DNA of 64,000 nucleotides from the NCBI GenBank assembly GCA_013397115.1, contig VWZW01007078.1, positions 370,967 through 434,966 of the forward strand. The letters run 5' to 3'. The translations under genes were made by a program, and so were the position numbers. Position 1 is the first letter of the stretch. Each line of letters starts with the position of its first letter. Below, in pieces: positions 24,736 to 38,635 of the stretch. Under the pieces are notes generated by a model. The model saw only the letters and a list, made by a program, of their open reading frames with translations, did not search any database and had not been told where the DNA came from. This stretch comes from Edolisoma coerulescens. Lineage: Eukaryota; Chordata; Aves; Passeriformes; Campephagidae.

Positions 24736-27491
24736 CATAACTCTTATTACCACCTGAATGTTTGCCTCTGCATCTTCTACCCCAGTTTACCACCTAACCA
24801 GAAAACTCTGTGCTAGTGCAGAAGGTACAAGTGATTCAGAGGGAGGAAGCTGAGCTCATTTTGCCAAGTCCAGGGGAAGGGTGAGCTGTGTACAAGAATG
24901 TTCCCTCCCAGACTGGGATCTTCACACCCTGTGCTCAGACCAGTTCCCAGTTTTCCTGCCCTGGAGAAAAGGGGATGTGGGTGTAAGCTGGGAGCTGAAA
25001 TCCCAGCTCCAGCTCCTCTGCTTCTCAGAGAACTCAGCATCCTTATGTTGGGATTTTGAATCCAAAATTTAGGCCTTTAGTCCATTACTAGTTCGAAGAC
25101 TGCAGAAAACCCTTAATCTCAGCAAATTTAACCTGGTCTCAGATTCACTTTAGGAAAAGCTTTTGCAACATTCCCCAGCAGTTGTGCTTTGTCTTTAAAG
25201 CAGAGCTGACAGTAACGTGAATCCTGGAGAGGTGAAAGTCATGGTAGAACAACAATGTAAAGGTTTGACAATGATTTTGGAAACACCAAAAGGCCTGGAT
25301 AAGCAGCTGGGAGCCTGCTATCGATGACAGATCAGCCAACTCCACAGGGTACAATTTGCATCTGATTCACAGGGACTGGAAGAGAACTAGGAAGTTGGGA
25401 TTATAATGGGATTAATCATACGACTCCAGGGATCCCATTCATACCGCTGCTGAAGGGTCCTAGAGCTGCTCTGCACTGCCTGAGCTGCACTTGGGAAGTT
25501 ATTTGAGGTTTGCTGGGACAGGAATATCAGATTAGAAGGAGGGAAGAGATAAAAGTTTGCTGCTTTCCCACTCGAAGCCAGCCTTTATCAAAGTTATGTG
25601 ACCACGAGCTGAGATTAAGGACTGTAGTAAACCTCAAATCCCAGCCTAGAGCTGAAAACCTTTGAGATTTAATGCTCCTAATACCTCCAGCCCTCACATT
25701 TACTAGGAGTGACTGTTAAAAAAAAAATAAACCAAATCAATCATTCTGGAGGAACTGCTGTGCATCCTGAAACAAAGGGAAAGGATGAGATCATCGCTGT
25801 TTCTTCAGCCTTGGTGAGGTCTCCAAGTGAACGTACGAAGCAGATGAGGAGACTTGCCTCAGCAAGGCCTGCCAATGTCAGAGCAATAAATAAATGTTCA
25901 GAGGATGAGGCTGCACCTTCAGCTGATGTGGCAGCACACTGAGCTGCTGTCAGAGCTGGGAAACCTGCGGAGCCCCAGGATTTCTGGGAAAATGAAGATC
26001 TGGCGCTGCGCTTCCCTGAAGGGAGACTCCAGAGCAAAGCCACTCTGGAAAGGGTCAGGCTGCCAGGCAGGAACTTAATTAGAAGAAAAACACTTCCAAA
26101 GCCTCTTTCCCATTGTGATCTTCTGTGTTGAACTTGGCATTGCCATGGAGTTCCTGGGCTGTCCTACACCAGGGACACCAAGGCCTGGGAAGCACTGAAG
26201 CAGTTTGTCCCCAACTGTTCAGCATCAATATTTGATGTGGGGACTCCTGGTTTTCTTCCTGCATTTCTCTTCCTGGGCTTTGGCCACTGAGGTGGATTTT
26301 CACAGGGAGCCAGAAGAGCTGGGACTTTTTGTGCCTCCTCTATATGGTGAAAATTAGGAATGAAGCCTAACTATTTTAAAGTGTAACAAACAAGCTGCTC
26401 TAACCAATTCCTAACTGTGTTTACAGTTTTCCAAGAATTGGTTCCCAACCCCGAGTCACAGCCCAGACCTTGCACAGCTCCAGGCACACCGAGGCTCAGG
26501 CATTCCTGGTGGAAGGTTCTCTTTGCTCCAGTTCCCATTCCCTCTGCCTTAGACCCTTCACTTTTAGGTCACATAAAGACAATACATAAAAGAAAACCTC
26601 TGATGTTCATCTGTAGCAACACTGTCCAAATAACCCCTTCTGTGAGGACAATTTTTGTCTGACCTTTGTTCCAGATCTGACAGCAAAATTCAGATTTTTA
26701 TAAAACTCTCTTGGAAAACACAATTTTTTTCCCCCCTAGTTTTAAACTTAATTCACCTTCTAGTAAAAGTCAAAACAATTAGGAGTCAGGCTGAATTTCT
26801 GCCCTTTGGGGAAAAAAAAAACCACCACAAAACACTACAATATCTACAGAGATGTCTGTTGACCCAGCAGTTATCAGAAATGCAGTGGGTTTTTTTTTTT
26901 ATTCTTTCTGGCACAAACCCAGCTTTCTAAACAGCCAGTGACCCACTTTCACCTAGCTGGCCTCTGAAGTTGAGAGAAGATTCCTACCCTCTGGACGCTG
27001 GAGGCTCTGTTTGAAGTCCCTGCTGTCAGGAGATGGTCAGTTTACGTCTCCTGTCCTAGGACAGGAAAAGGATGCACTCTCAGCTCCATGTGTTGCAGGG
27101 AGATAAGCACAAAGATTTCTGTCCTATGCCCTTATCAGCTTTTCCTGCTACTCTCCAGAACAGACACCACCAAGACTGGCAGTAAAAATTAAACTTAAGC
27201 AAAAGGAGGAGAGAAAAAAAAAATAAAAAAAGAGACAAGTATTTCTCATAACTGTAATTCAAACGGTTGAAGTTTTGGGGAAAAAAATTGTGGTAGGATT
27301 ATTAGGAGTACTGAAAACTACTTAAAATCTTCTGTATCCTCATTGTAAACTGATCTACTCTGACACATCCAGGATGACTTGAGGTTTAAAAGATATCTCA
27401 CTACTTAAATAATCTTTGCTACATGAGAATTCTTCCCCTTGCAAATAAAACCAATTAGCTGGCAAAAGGACATTCCCTGCACATGGAAATG

Positions 27492-27600
27492 ATCATGGAA
27501 TTACAGAATGGTTTGGGTTGAAAGAGACCTTAAAGATCAACCTCTTCCACTCCCTGCCATGTGCAGGGACACCTTCCACTAGACCAGGTTGCTCCAAGCC
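27492..27600 (-). mobile_element. CR1 LINE 3' tip
   Basis: It has 'acagaatggtttgggttgaa' and 'cagggacaccttccactaga'. Its truncated end 'gctccaagcc' is repeated 40 bp further right as part of a local duplication. Confidence 0.88.
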
Positions 27601-27680
27601 TCATTCTATAAATTAGTATTTTTATTTCATGGTTTCTTTTGCTCCAAACCCCTTTCTATAAAAGAATATTTTTATTTCAT
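27591..27680. repeat. local tandem duplication, two 40-bp units
   Basis: Units 27591-27630 and 27641-27680 match at 35 of 40 positions. Both begin gctccaa and end in tatttttatttcat, with a 10-bp spacer. The left unit starts with the end of the CR1 copy, so the duplication happened after that insertion. Confidence 0.8.
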
Positions 27681-29037
27681 ATTTTTATTTTGTTTTTCCT
27701 TCTCTCTCTGCTGCTCCTTCCTTCTCTTTATGTTCCTTCAGTCCTGCCACCTCATTTTCTTAGTGTGCAGAGGACAGGCTAGACAGAGCCTCCAAGGATT
27801 TCAGGTTATCTCCCATCTTTCCATCTCCTGCCCACATAGGATTTAATTTATGGGTGCTTCAGTCTCCACCCTCTATAAAACTGGAGTTACTTCTTGTTAA
27901 AACATTGTCAGCCACAAGTGAGATGGACTCAACGTCATTTTAGGAGGCACCTTCAAGTAAGACTTGAACACAGAGGTGATGAATAAACCTTCCAGATGGA
28001 AACCAAGTGTCCAGCTCTCCACAAAGCCCCACCTGGATCTACCAATGCAGAGAAAAACAAAAATCATCTAGCAAATACCCAGATATAATTGCCAAATGGC
28101 TGTTTTAGAAACCTCAGGGATTGTTCCTGTGCTCCTCCTCAGCCCTCAGTATCATTATTAAAATTATGGCTGCATGGTCGATTTGTAAATTGAAACAATT
28201 TTAGAAAATACCCCTCATGTAATTGCAGCAGCTGTTAAATCCACATCACAGATGTCACGGGGTGCCATAAAATGGAGGGAGAACTTTACGGATGTGCCAG
28301 GGCACAGAAAGTCCTTGAGCACTTCAAGATTCCCAAATTCTAGACTTACTCCTGCTACCAATTTCTTTTAGGACAGGGAATTTTGGATAAAGTTTAAAAG
28401 AACAGTCCAATTTCATTTTTAAAAGCACATAAGATTCTAAAATATATTAACTTTCCTGGTGATTGAAATACATTATGATGAATCTATACAGAAGAACATC
28501 TGGAGACCCAAAATGAACACAGGCCAATTGTTATAACCCATATATTGTTTTTTAGGCAAAGTAGGACTTCCCTGTTAGAATTTTCTGTCCCTCCTCCTCC
28601 TTAAAAGAAGCTTCTAAAATTTTGCTTTTAAAATAATTGTGTTGCTGATACATTTTTACCCTTAAACCTGACTTAGGATCCTCATCAAATGAAAAAAACA
28701 CTTCTCTGCATACATGGAATACCAAAATTATGATGTTACTCCTACTGTTATTGAGTAAAGAATTCGAAAGGCAAATCATGAGATCTCAGCACTTCTCCAA
28801 GTTCATTCTGCCATTTCTCTTTAAGTTCTACCACAGTAAAGAAAATTTTCCTCCCTCAAACCTCCTGCCATAATACAAAAATAAAGAAATGATGATGAAA
28901 TGCTCCTTGGGCAAGGCAGGAATTATGGCGATGGCATCAAAAATGTCAAATATTCCTTCAGACGGGAATGAAAGAAGTATTTGAAGACTCTAATCACATG
29001 AAAGCAGCACTGAGCCCAGCATTCTGGATAAACCAGC

Positions 29038-29040
<3 letters not shown>

Positions 29041-29073
<33 letters not shown>
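29041..29073. repeat. (TG)16 microsatellite
   Basis: There are sixteen and a half pure TG units. It is the longest microsatellite in the window and a likely polymorphic marker. Confidence 0.95.
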
Positions 29074-29075
<2 letters not shown>

Positions 29076-29982
29076 GGGTGTGTTTATCCCTGGATATCAG
29101 ACATGACAGGAAAGGAAGAGTTGAAACACTTGTCCAGAAAATGCTCAGAAAGAAAACACAGCCAGGACAAATTTAGCAGCTTTACTTAGCTGGGATATCA
29201 AAGGCAGAGCTGACTGGAAAAGCAACCACCTCTCAAGAATGGCAAAATAAACTCAGCCGAGTCTCGGGAGGAAAACCCGGATCAGAGGCTGGATTTCGTT
29301 AACTGCTGCTGTTTTGGGTAAGTCAGGTCCTTTCTGACACTGCTGAGATAATCTTGTCAAAGAACAACAAAAATGAAAAGCCAAAAAGAAAAAAGAAAAG
29401 ACAAAAAGACAGACACCAGCCATTTCAGGGGGAATCTGTTTGGCAAAGTGGCTTTGAGGTGGTGGCTGAAGAAACAAAACTCGGAATGAACTTCCTAAAA
29501 CATTTCTTTTTTTTTCTTTTGGTCTCCTTTGGAAAAGCAAATTTCAATAGACTGATTGGCAACTTGTTTGTTGATCAAAGCAAAAGCCTGAAACACATCT
29601 GAAATAGATTTTCTGAATAAAAAAAAAAGCATTTCACACTCAATTCAGAAGAAAGTTTCCCCAGCAGAAACTAGGCTATTTGAATTTTATTTTTTTTAAA
29701 AAAGGAGGTTTCCATCAACTAAAATGAGTCAAAAGTGACACAGTTTAATAAATTCTGTCTTGAAGACATGCAGACCTATTACCTGGATATGATACTGAAA
29801 TCACGGCTTGGAAATGTGACTTTCTATCCAAAGTTGATTAATTTGCTTGTATTATGCAGAAGAGGATTTACCTCAGACTGGGAAAAACACCTGGATCTTA
29901 CAGTGACCAGAATCACCATTTGATGCTCAGAAATAGGGTGTGTTTAGATGGGAGGGAGGCATCTGCCCAGCACTGGCAAAAA

Positions 29983-30038
29983 NNNNNNNNNNNNNNNNNN
30001 NNNNNNNNNNNNNNNNNNNNNNNNNNNNNNNNNNNNNN
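29983..30038. other. assembly gap, 56 N
   Basis: There are fifty-six unknown bases, flanked on both sides by A-runs on the plus strand. This is consistent with a sequencing or assembly stop in a homopolymer-rich tract. The true length is unknown. Confidence 0.95.
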
Positions 30039-30962
30039 AAAAAAGAGAAAATCCTGAATTTTTCAAGCTGCTGCGACTTCACCTGGGGAAATCTTCCTGG
30101 AGGATTTAGTACGAGCAGCAAAGGAAGTGTGTCAACATGATCTGTACCATCCAATGGATAAAACTGGCTTTGGAATTCACCTTCCCAGTGCCAAAATGCG
30201 GCTGCCGAGAGATTCAGAAATTGAAGTGATGTCAAGCAATTTCCCTTGGCTCCCAGTCATGCCAGAGACAGACACTCTGACGCCGAGGGAGGATGATGGG
30301 GAGATAGCAGGTCCCTCTCATTTTCACGAGAACTCCAGGGAACTGCTCCCCTATGTGGTGCAGAGTTAATCAAGATAAGTTAATGTGTGATAACATGTAT
30401 CTGAAAGGGAGAAAACCTGGGCAGCTCCTGCCTCTCCAGGAGTACATTTCACGGCTCTCCAAGAAACACAAAGCTGTCCTTTTCTGCCCTGATCCACCCC
30501 AAAAGCAGAGCTCAGGCTGGAGAGTGGGAAAAAAGGACAAGGTATGGCACAGGAATGTGGCACAGTAGAGAAGCATCTCATAATATGACAAATCATTGAT
30601 GCTTTTACACCCTGGCACAAGAAACCTTCACCTGACCCATAAATACTCCTCCTGCTGCTACTCTTAAAATACTCCACACTAATAACAAGTAAATGGTTTG
30701 TGCACCCACAAAAATGGATATTTTGAGGTATTTCAGCGAGGTCTAAACTCTGTATGATTGCTACATTGTCACTGTGACACGTTTTATATTAAATGGAAAC
30801 ATCAGAAACTACTGGAACACTCGAATTGTGGGGAAGGTGGGAAACTGGAAAAAGGTTTGGGTTGCAACCATGGAAACTGGAGTGTGAAGAGACGACAGAG
30901 CAAACACACAAACACTCCTCTCTGTGTAACCCAAGTGCACCAAGCAAAGTGCTGCCTTGCAA

Positions 30963-31540
30963 ATCACAGGATCCCAGAACGGACTGGGTTGGAAGGGACC
31001 TTGAAAACCATTCAGTTTCCCCCTGCCATGGGCAGGGACACCTTCCACTAGCCCAGGTTGCTCCAAGCCCCAATGTCCAACCTGGCCTTGGACACTTCCA
31101 GGGATCCAGGAGCAGCCACAGCTTCTCTGGGCACCCTGTGCCAGGGCCTCACCACCCTCCTAGGGAAATATTCCTCCCCAGCACCCCACCTAACCCTGCC
31201 CTCTGGCAGTGGGAAGCCATTCCCTGTGTCCTGTCCCTCCAGGCCCTTGTCAAAAGTCTCTCTCCATCTTTCCTGTAGCCTCCCTTCAGGTACTGGAAGG
31301 GGCAATGAGGTGACCCTGAAGCCTTCTCTCTTCCAGGCTAAACAATCCCAGTTCCCTCAGCCTTTCCCACAGCAGAGCTGCTCCATCCCTCTGATCATCC
31401 TGGTGCCTCCTCTGGATTTGCTCCAGCAGCCCCAGGTCCTTCCTGTGCTGGGCCCCAGGGCTGGAGCAGCTCTGCAGGTGGGGTCTCACCTGAGCGGGGC
31501 AGCGGGGCAGAATCTCCCCCCTCCCCTGCTGCCTATCCTG
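30963..31540 (-). mobile_element. CR1 LINE 3' fragment, long copy
   Basis: A 580-bp copy runs from 'ggttggaagggaccttgaaa' through 'ccaggagcagccacagcttc' and 'cagccccaggtccttcctgt' to 'ggtggggtctcacctgagcg'. It is one of the two most complete copies in the window. Confidence 0.94.
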
Positions 31541-33360
31541 TGATATTCCACCAACTCACAGGGTCTAAAATCTCTCCTACCTGAGCACCTTTATCCATCC
31601 CAAACGAGGCACTCTGCAGACTCCAGAAGCCTTCAGGCCACACGGCAGCATGGAGCGCAGCAGGAATCACAGGCCAGCAAACAAAACCTGTGCATGGAGC
31701 GCTTTGAAATGTTCACAGGCAATTCCCAATGAGTGCCATCAATTGGATCCGATTAATAAACCTTGCCAGCCAGGCACAAGCTGGGAATTTGTGCTCACAA
31801 GCACTTCCAGGCACGCAGACAAACACCAGGCCTGTGTGCATCATACACAAGGACACCACTTCTACTCAGGTAGCCAAAGGCCTCTGAAAATATCACCTGG
31901 TGTTTTCACAGGAAACACTGTCAGGAAAGCTCTCATGCTCCATTTTCCCACCTGCATTGTTCACAAGGTGACATCCATCAGCGGCATCCCAGATGGATGG
32001 CATGGATTAATAGAGCAACTCCAGAGGCTGAGCTCCCAGCCAGGTATTTATATCCCTTCCCTTGTGAGCCAGCTGACTCTACTGATCTAAGAAACTGTAA
32101 CCCCTCTCAAAAAAGGCAGAAGTGTCAATACATCAAAAAAAAATGGAACCCAATAGGCAAAAAAAATCCAAATTTGTCTGTTTTGTTTGCAGATATGTTG
32201 GATATGGAAAAGCCTTCTAAATGGAAGGTGATGTGACCAGCATATTTCCCTGAGGCATAATTTGCCTCTCTAATAAAACAATAACTTCCCACTGTGCTGT
32301 CATGAATAATATCACCTGAAATAATGCTTATTCCTTTAATCCAAGAATACATGGAAGAATGAGGAAAGCATTCCCATGTATGACAAATGAACAGCAAAGC
32401 AGCAGGGCTGACATCAGAAACTGTCTCTTCTTTAGTACTTCAGTTCTCTCACCAGAGACTGGTAGCGAAAACACCAAATCTTTCAGCTCCAGATGTGTGA
32501 ATTTGGGCTCAAACTCGAACATTTAAAGCAATGTGAGGTCTCAGCCATCTCAACCTGCAAACCTAAAATAAGTAAGTATCTATACTGCCTTGTGGGGCAG
32601 CTGCACCCAAATTCCAGATTTTGATTTGCTCTTCAGGATCTCACAAACTGTTCTCTACAAGTACCTGATACCATCCCCAGACCAGAGAGGGAAGACTGAA
32701 AAGAAAGGATGTAGATACAGCTGCAAACAACGGTAAACAACATAGAATGAATATTCCCAAATTCCGTAAGAATATTCCTAATCCTGTCTTCTGAGCAGCA
32801 TTTGAATTGCATGTAGTAAATAAAAACCAAGGGCACACCCTAAATGAAAAAAAACCCAACAAAACTGAATAGCTGTTCATTATGTGAGTGCCATTTCCAG
32901 AGAAATGAACAGTACATAATTATGAAATTAACAATTACGATTGTCTAAATAATCTCATTGTAGGGTTGGAGTGAGTTGAGTTACGCGATCAAGCTCAGAT
33001 TTGGCATTTTTGGGGTTTTTTTGTTGGTTTTTTTTCTTTTTTCTTACACAAATTGGTGTTTGAATGAGGTTCAGTATAATATGTGGAGAAGTGACATTAT
33101 GGAGAGCAGAAAAAGGATGAGATAAACCTTAAACTCCTGACTGTACAAGAAGGACACTGTAAAAAGGCTTCTGGGAGACATGGGTCAACCAACTCCAGCA
33201 CAGCCAGCCCAGAATCCCTCTGGGAGAATATACAATTCCAGCCTGATGGAAGTACAAGCACTGAAATTCTCATGGCAGCTTCAACATTCCTTGTATGACA
33301 TCCTCACGTGTCTTACAAAGGGAAAATGCCCAAAATTTTGATGGATTTTATTAATTGGTA

Positions 33361-33490
33361 TTCAAGGCCAGGTTGGACAGGGCTTGGAGCAACCTGGGCT
33401 AGTGGAAGGTGTCCCTGCCCATGGCAGGGGCTGGAACTAGAGGAGCTTCAAGGTCCCTTCAAACCCAAACCATCCCAGGACTCCAGGATT
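33361..33490 (+). mobile_element. CR1 LINE 3' tip
   Basis: This is a sense copy of the tail: 'ggccaggttggacagggctt', then 'cctgcccatggcaggggctg', then 'caaggtcccttcaaacccaa'. Confidence 0.9.
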
Positions 33491-33848
33491 GTATTTATTC
33501 AAGTTTTTTCAAGAAAGACCAAAGGCATAAAATTTTTAAAGAGACACGTCTTTCAAAAATTTGCCATAAAAACCCAAGAGCAACATCCTCTCCCTCAAAC
33601 CAATGATTTTCAAATACAGTGCTTATGACACCAGGCAGAAACTGTGAAACAATTTAGAATTTTGAGTTCAACCAAAACTCAGACACTTCACTAAAAATTA
33701 ATTGGAGGAAATTTACATTGGAACGGACAATCGTGACAAACAGATAAACAGAGGGGAAGAGAAGTTCAAATACAGAGAAGCTAAAATGTTAAATATCAAC
33801 ACATTATTTCAGCTTGCACTGAAACTTAGCCACCCTTTATGTGTCATG

Positions 33849-34098
33849 TTTAGATTAGATATTAGGTTTAGATTAAATACTGGGGAGAAATCCTTCCCTG
33901 TGAGGGTGGTGAGGCCCTGGCACAGGTTTCCCAGAGAAGCTGTGGCTGCCCCTGGATCCCTGGAAGTGTCCCAGGCCAGGCTGGACGGGGCTTGGAGCAA
34001 CCTGGGATAGTGGAAGTTGTCCCTGCCCATGGGAAAGGCTGGAATGGGATGAGCTTTAAGGTCCCTTCCAACCCAAACTTCCCTGTGATTCCATGATT
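33849..34098 (+). mobile_element. CR1 LINE 3' fragment
   Basis: It has 'gagaaatccttccctgtgag', 'cccagagaagctgtggctgc' and 'ggacggggcttggagcaacc', ending 'ctgtgattccatgatt'. It lies about 350 bp from the copy at 33361-33490 in the same orientation. Confidence 0.93.
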
Positions 34099-34961
34099 TT
34101 TTCTTAAAGCAATAATGGCTTTTTACAAGTTACTATTCCACTGTTTGCCTCACAAATGGATTCTTTTCATCAAATGCTCCTTTTAGAATTTTCTGAAGGC
34201 AGTAACATTTTTACTTGTATGGTTTCAGAGTGGACAAATCCCAACTTTTCCTTCAGACAGAGCCACAGCTATTCCTCCAGGCGCTGACATCACCTCTGCC
34301 CCAGCCACAAGGTGCTGAAATCAATATTGCAGCGCTTGCAAAACACAAAGTCCCTTCCCACTCAGACGGCTCAAACCTGTCTGCAGCCTGTTGGACTCCG
34401 TGGAGCCACTGGATGCTCCAATAGTTTTGGCAATGCAACTTCCCATTTTCACTGGGGTCAGCCAGAACAACATCAGACCACATTCCTGGTGGCCAGCAGG
34501 TGATCTGAGCTTGTGTAAGCTCAGGCACAAAGGCACAAGTTTAGCTCCGTGTCTGAATGCAGCCAGCTCGCTCTGCAGAACCACCTGCAGAGAAGAGAGC
34601 AGCTCAAGAACAGATTCCAAAAAACAGCAGCCCACTGAGACAAGGTCTGTATGGCAGTGAGATCCTGGCAATGGAATTCATCCAGCCTGGTTGCAGATCC
34701 AAGAAAACCACTTGCACCTTCAAACAGCTCAATGGTTTCTTTTCACATCACCAGCTGAAACAGGAGAATAAGTTATTCCCTCTCATTTAATGACACAGGA
34801 TTAAAATTGTATTAAAATGCTTTAAAAGTGTTCAAGAATGGGTATAGCAAGAACTAGGGGGAGCACTCCTGTTTCTGGGATTTGATCTGTCCTTCCACCA
34901 GAAAACAGCTGCCTGGAAGGTATCAACCCTAATAATGTTGTGAATAGAAAGTTAACCAATA

Positions 34962-35155
34962 ACAGAATCCCAGAATGGTTTGGGTTGAAAGGGACTTTAA
35001 AAATTATCCAGTTCCAACCCCATACCATGGGCAGGGACACCTTCCACTATCCCAGGTTGCTCCAAACCCTGCCCAGCCTGGCCTTAGACACTTGCAGGGA
35101 TCCAGGGGCAGCCACAGCTTCTCTGGGTACCCTGTGCCAGGGCCTCACCCCTCTC
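34962..35155 (-). mobile_element. CR1 LINE 3' tip
   Basis: A minus-strand tail: 'agaatggtttgggttgaaag', then 'gggatccaggggcagccaca'. Confidence 0.92.
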
Positions 35156-36570
35156 TGAGTGACATTATTACGTAATATTGAATAAGATAATAATATTAGA
35201 ATAAGATGTGGCAAATCTTCTAAATGCTTTTAAATGTGCCTTTTTGCTTCTGTACTTGAAAGATGACTGAACAGCTCGGGTCCCTCCCAGCTGGCTATAG
35301 GGCAGGGGTACAGTATACAGTAAGAGTCATCATGAATTAAAATTTAAAAAAAGAAAATTAAAAAATGGAAAAGATATTTTGGTTCCAGTTAAAGTCAGAA
35401 CGACCACCTTTCTAAACAATTAATTTAGCGAGGTTTTTCTTGGTTTAGAAGCCACAGTCTCCTGTTACAAGCTTGGAATCAATCTCACATCTCTATTCTC
35501 TCAAACGCTGTTCAGGACAGCCTTGGGCAGCCCCAGGGAATTAACCCAGCATTCCTCAGTTTCCCTGGTGGAGGGAACTAGCAAGTGTATTCCAGGGCTA
35601 TTAAAGAGTTAATTAGGCAGTGCTTTGTGCATCGAAGCTTCACTGTTTCAGCAAGTCTCTGGTGACATCTAATTAAGAAATCTCTGATGAGCTGTTTCTT
35701 CCATAGCCCAGCACGGTGCTCCACAAAAATCTCCTTTATCATTCCAGCCATGCAGCTCCAATGTCCTGCTGCCCCTCTGCCCCTTGGTGAAGGGATATCC
35801 ATGATCCTCCAGGCTGGCTCTAAGCTGTCAGTCCTGCACCCCCTCTCAATAAAAGTTTATTTACTAAACTTGGGAGCATTTCGTACAAAGCAAAAACCAG
35901 GCAGCTACATCAAAGCCTCCCTATTATCACTCCCTAGTGAACTGTGAAAATATAAATTCAAAGCTGACAAGCTAGTTAGACTTTTAACTAAAATCTGAGG
36001 GCAATTAACTTTAACCATGCCACTCTGCTACTGTACTCCTGGCACCAACTTTTGAGAAGTGGCCCAAATTCCTCTGAGGAACAGAAAGACCATTTATCTC
36101 CTCTATTTATTCAGGGCAAACCTCCTCCTTCGTGTCAAGCTGGGAATGCAGCGTTGCTGACTGTGACTGGCAGTGATAAAGGAGCTGGTATGATTTTCAA
36201 ATGAGCAGCATGTCCTGCTTTCCCAAATATTGGAGAACAGTGAATAATATGCCCTCTGAAATAACAGCCAGGTACCGATTCAGAGCTGCACACTGGGGAA
36301 AAGGTGCCTATAAATTCCTGGACATATAAAGCTCCTGCCTTAAGAAGGATTTCTGCTTGGATCTCCTACAGAAAGGTATTTTTATTTGCAGAACTTGGGA
36401 AAGGAAAGCAATCAGAAGTGACAGAAAGATCATTTATCTAAGGATAAGTTAGGAAGTGGCATTAATTTACAGAATACTTTCTGTACATGTGGTCCCTTCC
36501 AATGTTCCTTGAGGTCGTAGCCATGTTCTGGAACTGAATCCTTTTAGTAGCACCAAAAATATGAGTTCCT

Positions 36571-36647
36571 GACCATGGCACGGGGTTGGAACGAGATGAT
36601 TTTTAAGGTTCCTTCCAACCCAAACCATTCTGTGATTCTGTTCTATG
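36571..36647 (+). mobile_element. CR1 LINE 3' tip
   Basis: A short sense tip with 'ggttccttccaacccaaacc' and 'attctgtgattctgttctat'. It is the only CR1 remnant between 35156 and 41073. Confidence 0.85.
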
Positions 36648-37792
36648 AAAAATATGAGACAGAAGCTGTCAAAATCATTTTGCCTTGCCTAAGTATCTAT
36701 ATGGAAAAGAAAATAACATAAAGCTTTTATATATTTGCAATATATGATTATAAACCAAGAGCTTTGTACCTAAAGCTCAGAACAAATATTTAATATTTAG
36801 TGGAAGCTTTATATCTGGAGCCTCAAATCATCATACCCAATGGCGAGAGGGGACCCTCAAATGCACAGATCACACCTTAAGCAGGTCAAATGGCCCTTCA
36901 CTGGGGCTTTCCTCTTCCCCTGCTTCTTAGATGTTACATCACTGTATTTAACCTCTCAGAGGGGATTAATCTCCCTCTCCTTTAGGCATTCAGCTTAACT
37001 CGGAAACAATTGGAGAATATTGCCTTGAATCCATCAGGATCAGCAAATCTCCACAGCAACAAGATATCCTGAAGGACAAAACAAGAAGCCAAGTGGGTGC
37101 CTCCTGCATGACACCCTGAAGGTGAAATGTGTCAGAGCCCTTAAGTGGTGTCAAACCCTGCAACTACCCCTTGGGAGCAATGGCATCTTTTATTTCAAGG
37201 ACTTCAGACCCAGGAAAACAGAGAATTCTCCCACCAGCCTGACAATCCAGGTTCCAGAAAAATTGCTTACTAATTAGGACAAAAGAGTTTTGCAGCTTTC
37301 AGTCCAAAACTTTTAACCATAAAAGCTTCTTGGAAAGTCAAGTATGAAAAGTGGTTAACAGATGTCATGGCACAATTCTAATCTCTTGTTGCCTGACATG
37401 AACTTGAGATAATTTTTCCTACTTCCCAAGCTTCCTATGAGTGTGTGAGCAGCTCCCATCGCTTCAGCCACTCTGGGAAGGTGAAGAGCACTTTGTTCTG
37501 CTGATACAGGAAAGAAAGGAGTTTCAAGACTCAAAATTCTGTGATTGGACCAGCTCTGCAAGGCTTTAGGTATGTGGGGGTACAGAATTTGGGAGCAGAA
37601 ATGCCCTACACCCCTGGGGGTTAAAGCAGAGGGGCAGCATCTCCTCTACCCTGGAAGATTCCCAGAAAGCCAGAGCAAGCCTGGACTGGGCAGGGAGCCC
37701 TTTATTGTTATCCGTGTTTTTGTACAGCCAGTTGCCAGGAGTGACAAAGCTCTGTTTTCCAGGAGCAAGTGCTTAAATCAGAACCCCCAGCC

Positions 37793-37884
37793 CGGTGGTG
37801 CTGCGGAGCGAGGGCTCTGCCGCCGGGCGTCTCTTGGAGACGCCCATTTCCCTACGACAACGCCGGAAAAAGGAACGGGCCACG
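37793..37884. promoter_or_regulatory. CpG-dense patch in intron 6, candidate regulatory
   Basis: Twelve CpG dinucleotides fall within 92 bp, in an intron where CpG is otherwise rare. The patch includes a 13-bp palindrome gtctcttggagac at 37829-37841. It lies in a CR1-poor block. The function is inferred only from base composition. Confidence 0.3.
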
Positions 37885-38635
37885 TTCCCTGCCTTTGGAT
37901 CACATCCATCGCAGTTGCTACACACAGCATTCCTTTGCCATTTGGTAACTGACAAACACCAGGCTGATTAAAAAAGGGGAAAAAAACGGACCCTGCTGTT
38001 GGGGAAAAAAACCCTGACCCCGCGGTGCTCCGGGTGGGGAGCCCTGGGCAGAGGGGGTCTGCTGGAATGAGAGGAGGGCAGGGAATCAGCAGCACAAGGG
38101 AGACATGAAGTCCTGGCTGTCCAAACAAGGGCTGCTGCTCCACTTGACCACTGAAACAAACACTCCTGCAGGTGAGATACTCCTGCACTTGTTGCCTGGC
38201 CTCAGCTTCCCAAGATCCTCAAATCTCCGGGGTTGCACACCCCCACCCTGGGTGGTGCTCTCAGGTGATGCTCTGGAGCACAGCACCCCCCTCCCATCCA
38301 GTTTTTATGTAAACAGCCCTGCTCTTGCAGGGATTTCAGGAAAGCTGGAGACAGTCACGCTTCAGGACTCTCTGAAAGTTTAATTAAGTTGCAGTATCTT
38401 AAAACCACAGTATGGGCAGCGTGGCTGTAAAGTTCAAAAGGTAAACAGGGAAGCACATACAGAACGTTTCTAACAGCTCTTCCAGATATAACCATTGGGA
38501 GAAACCTGGGTGAGACACTTTGCACTTCAAAATTCTCAATTATCATCTCAATTTTTCAATGCACTTCGTGAAGAACCACACACGACACAAATTAGGCTGA
38601 TAGCACTTGCATGGGATATGTGAATCATTCCCAGG

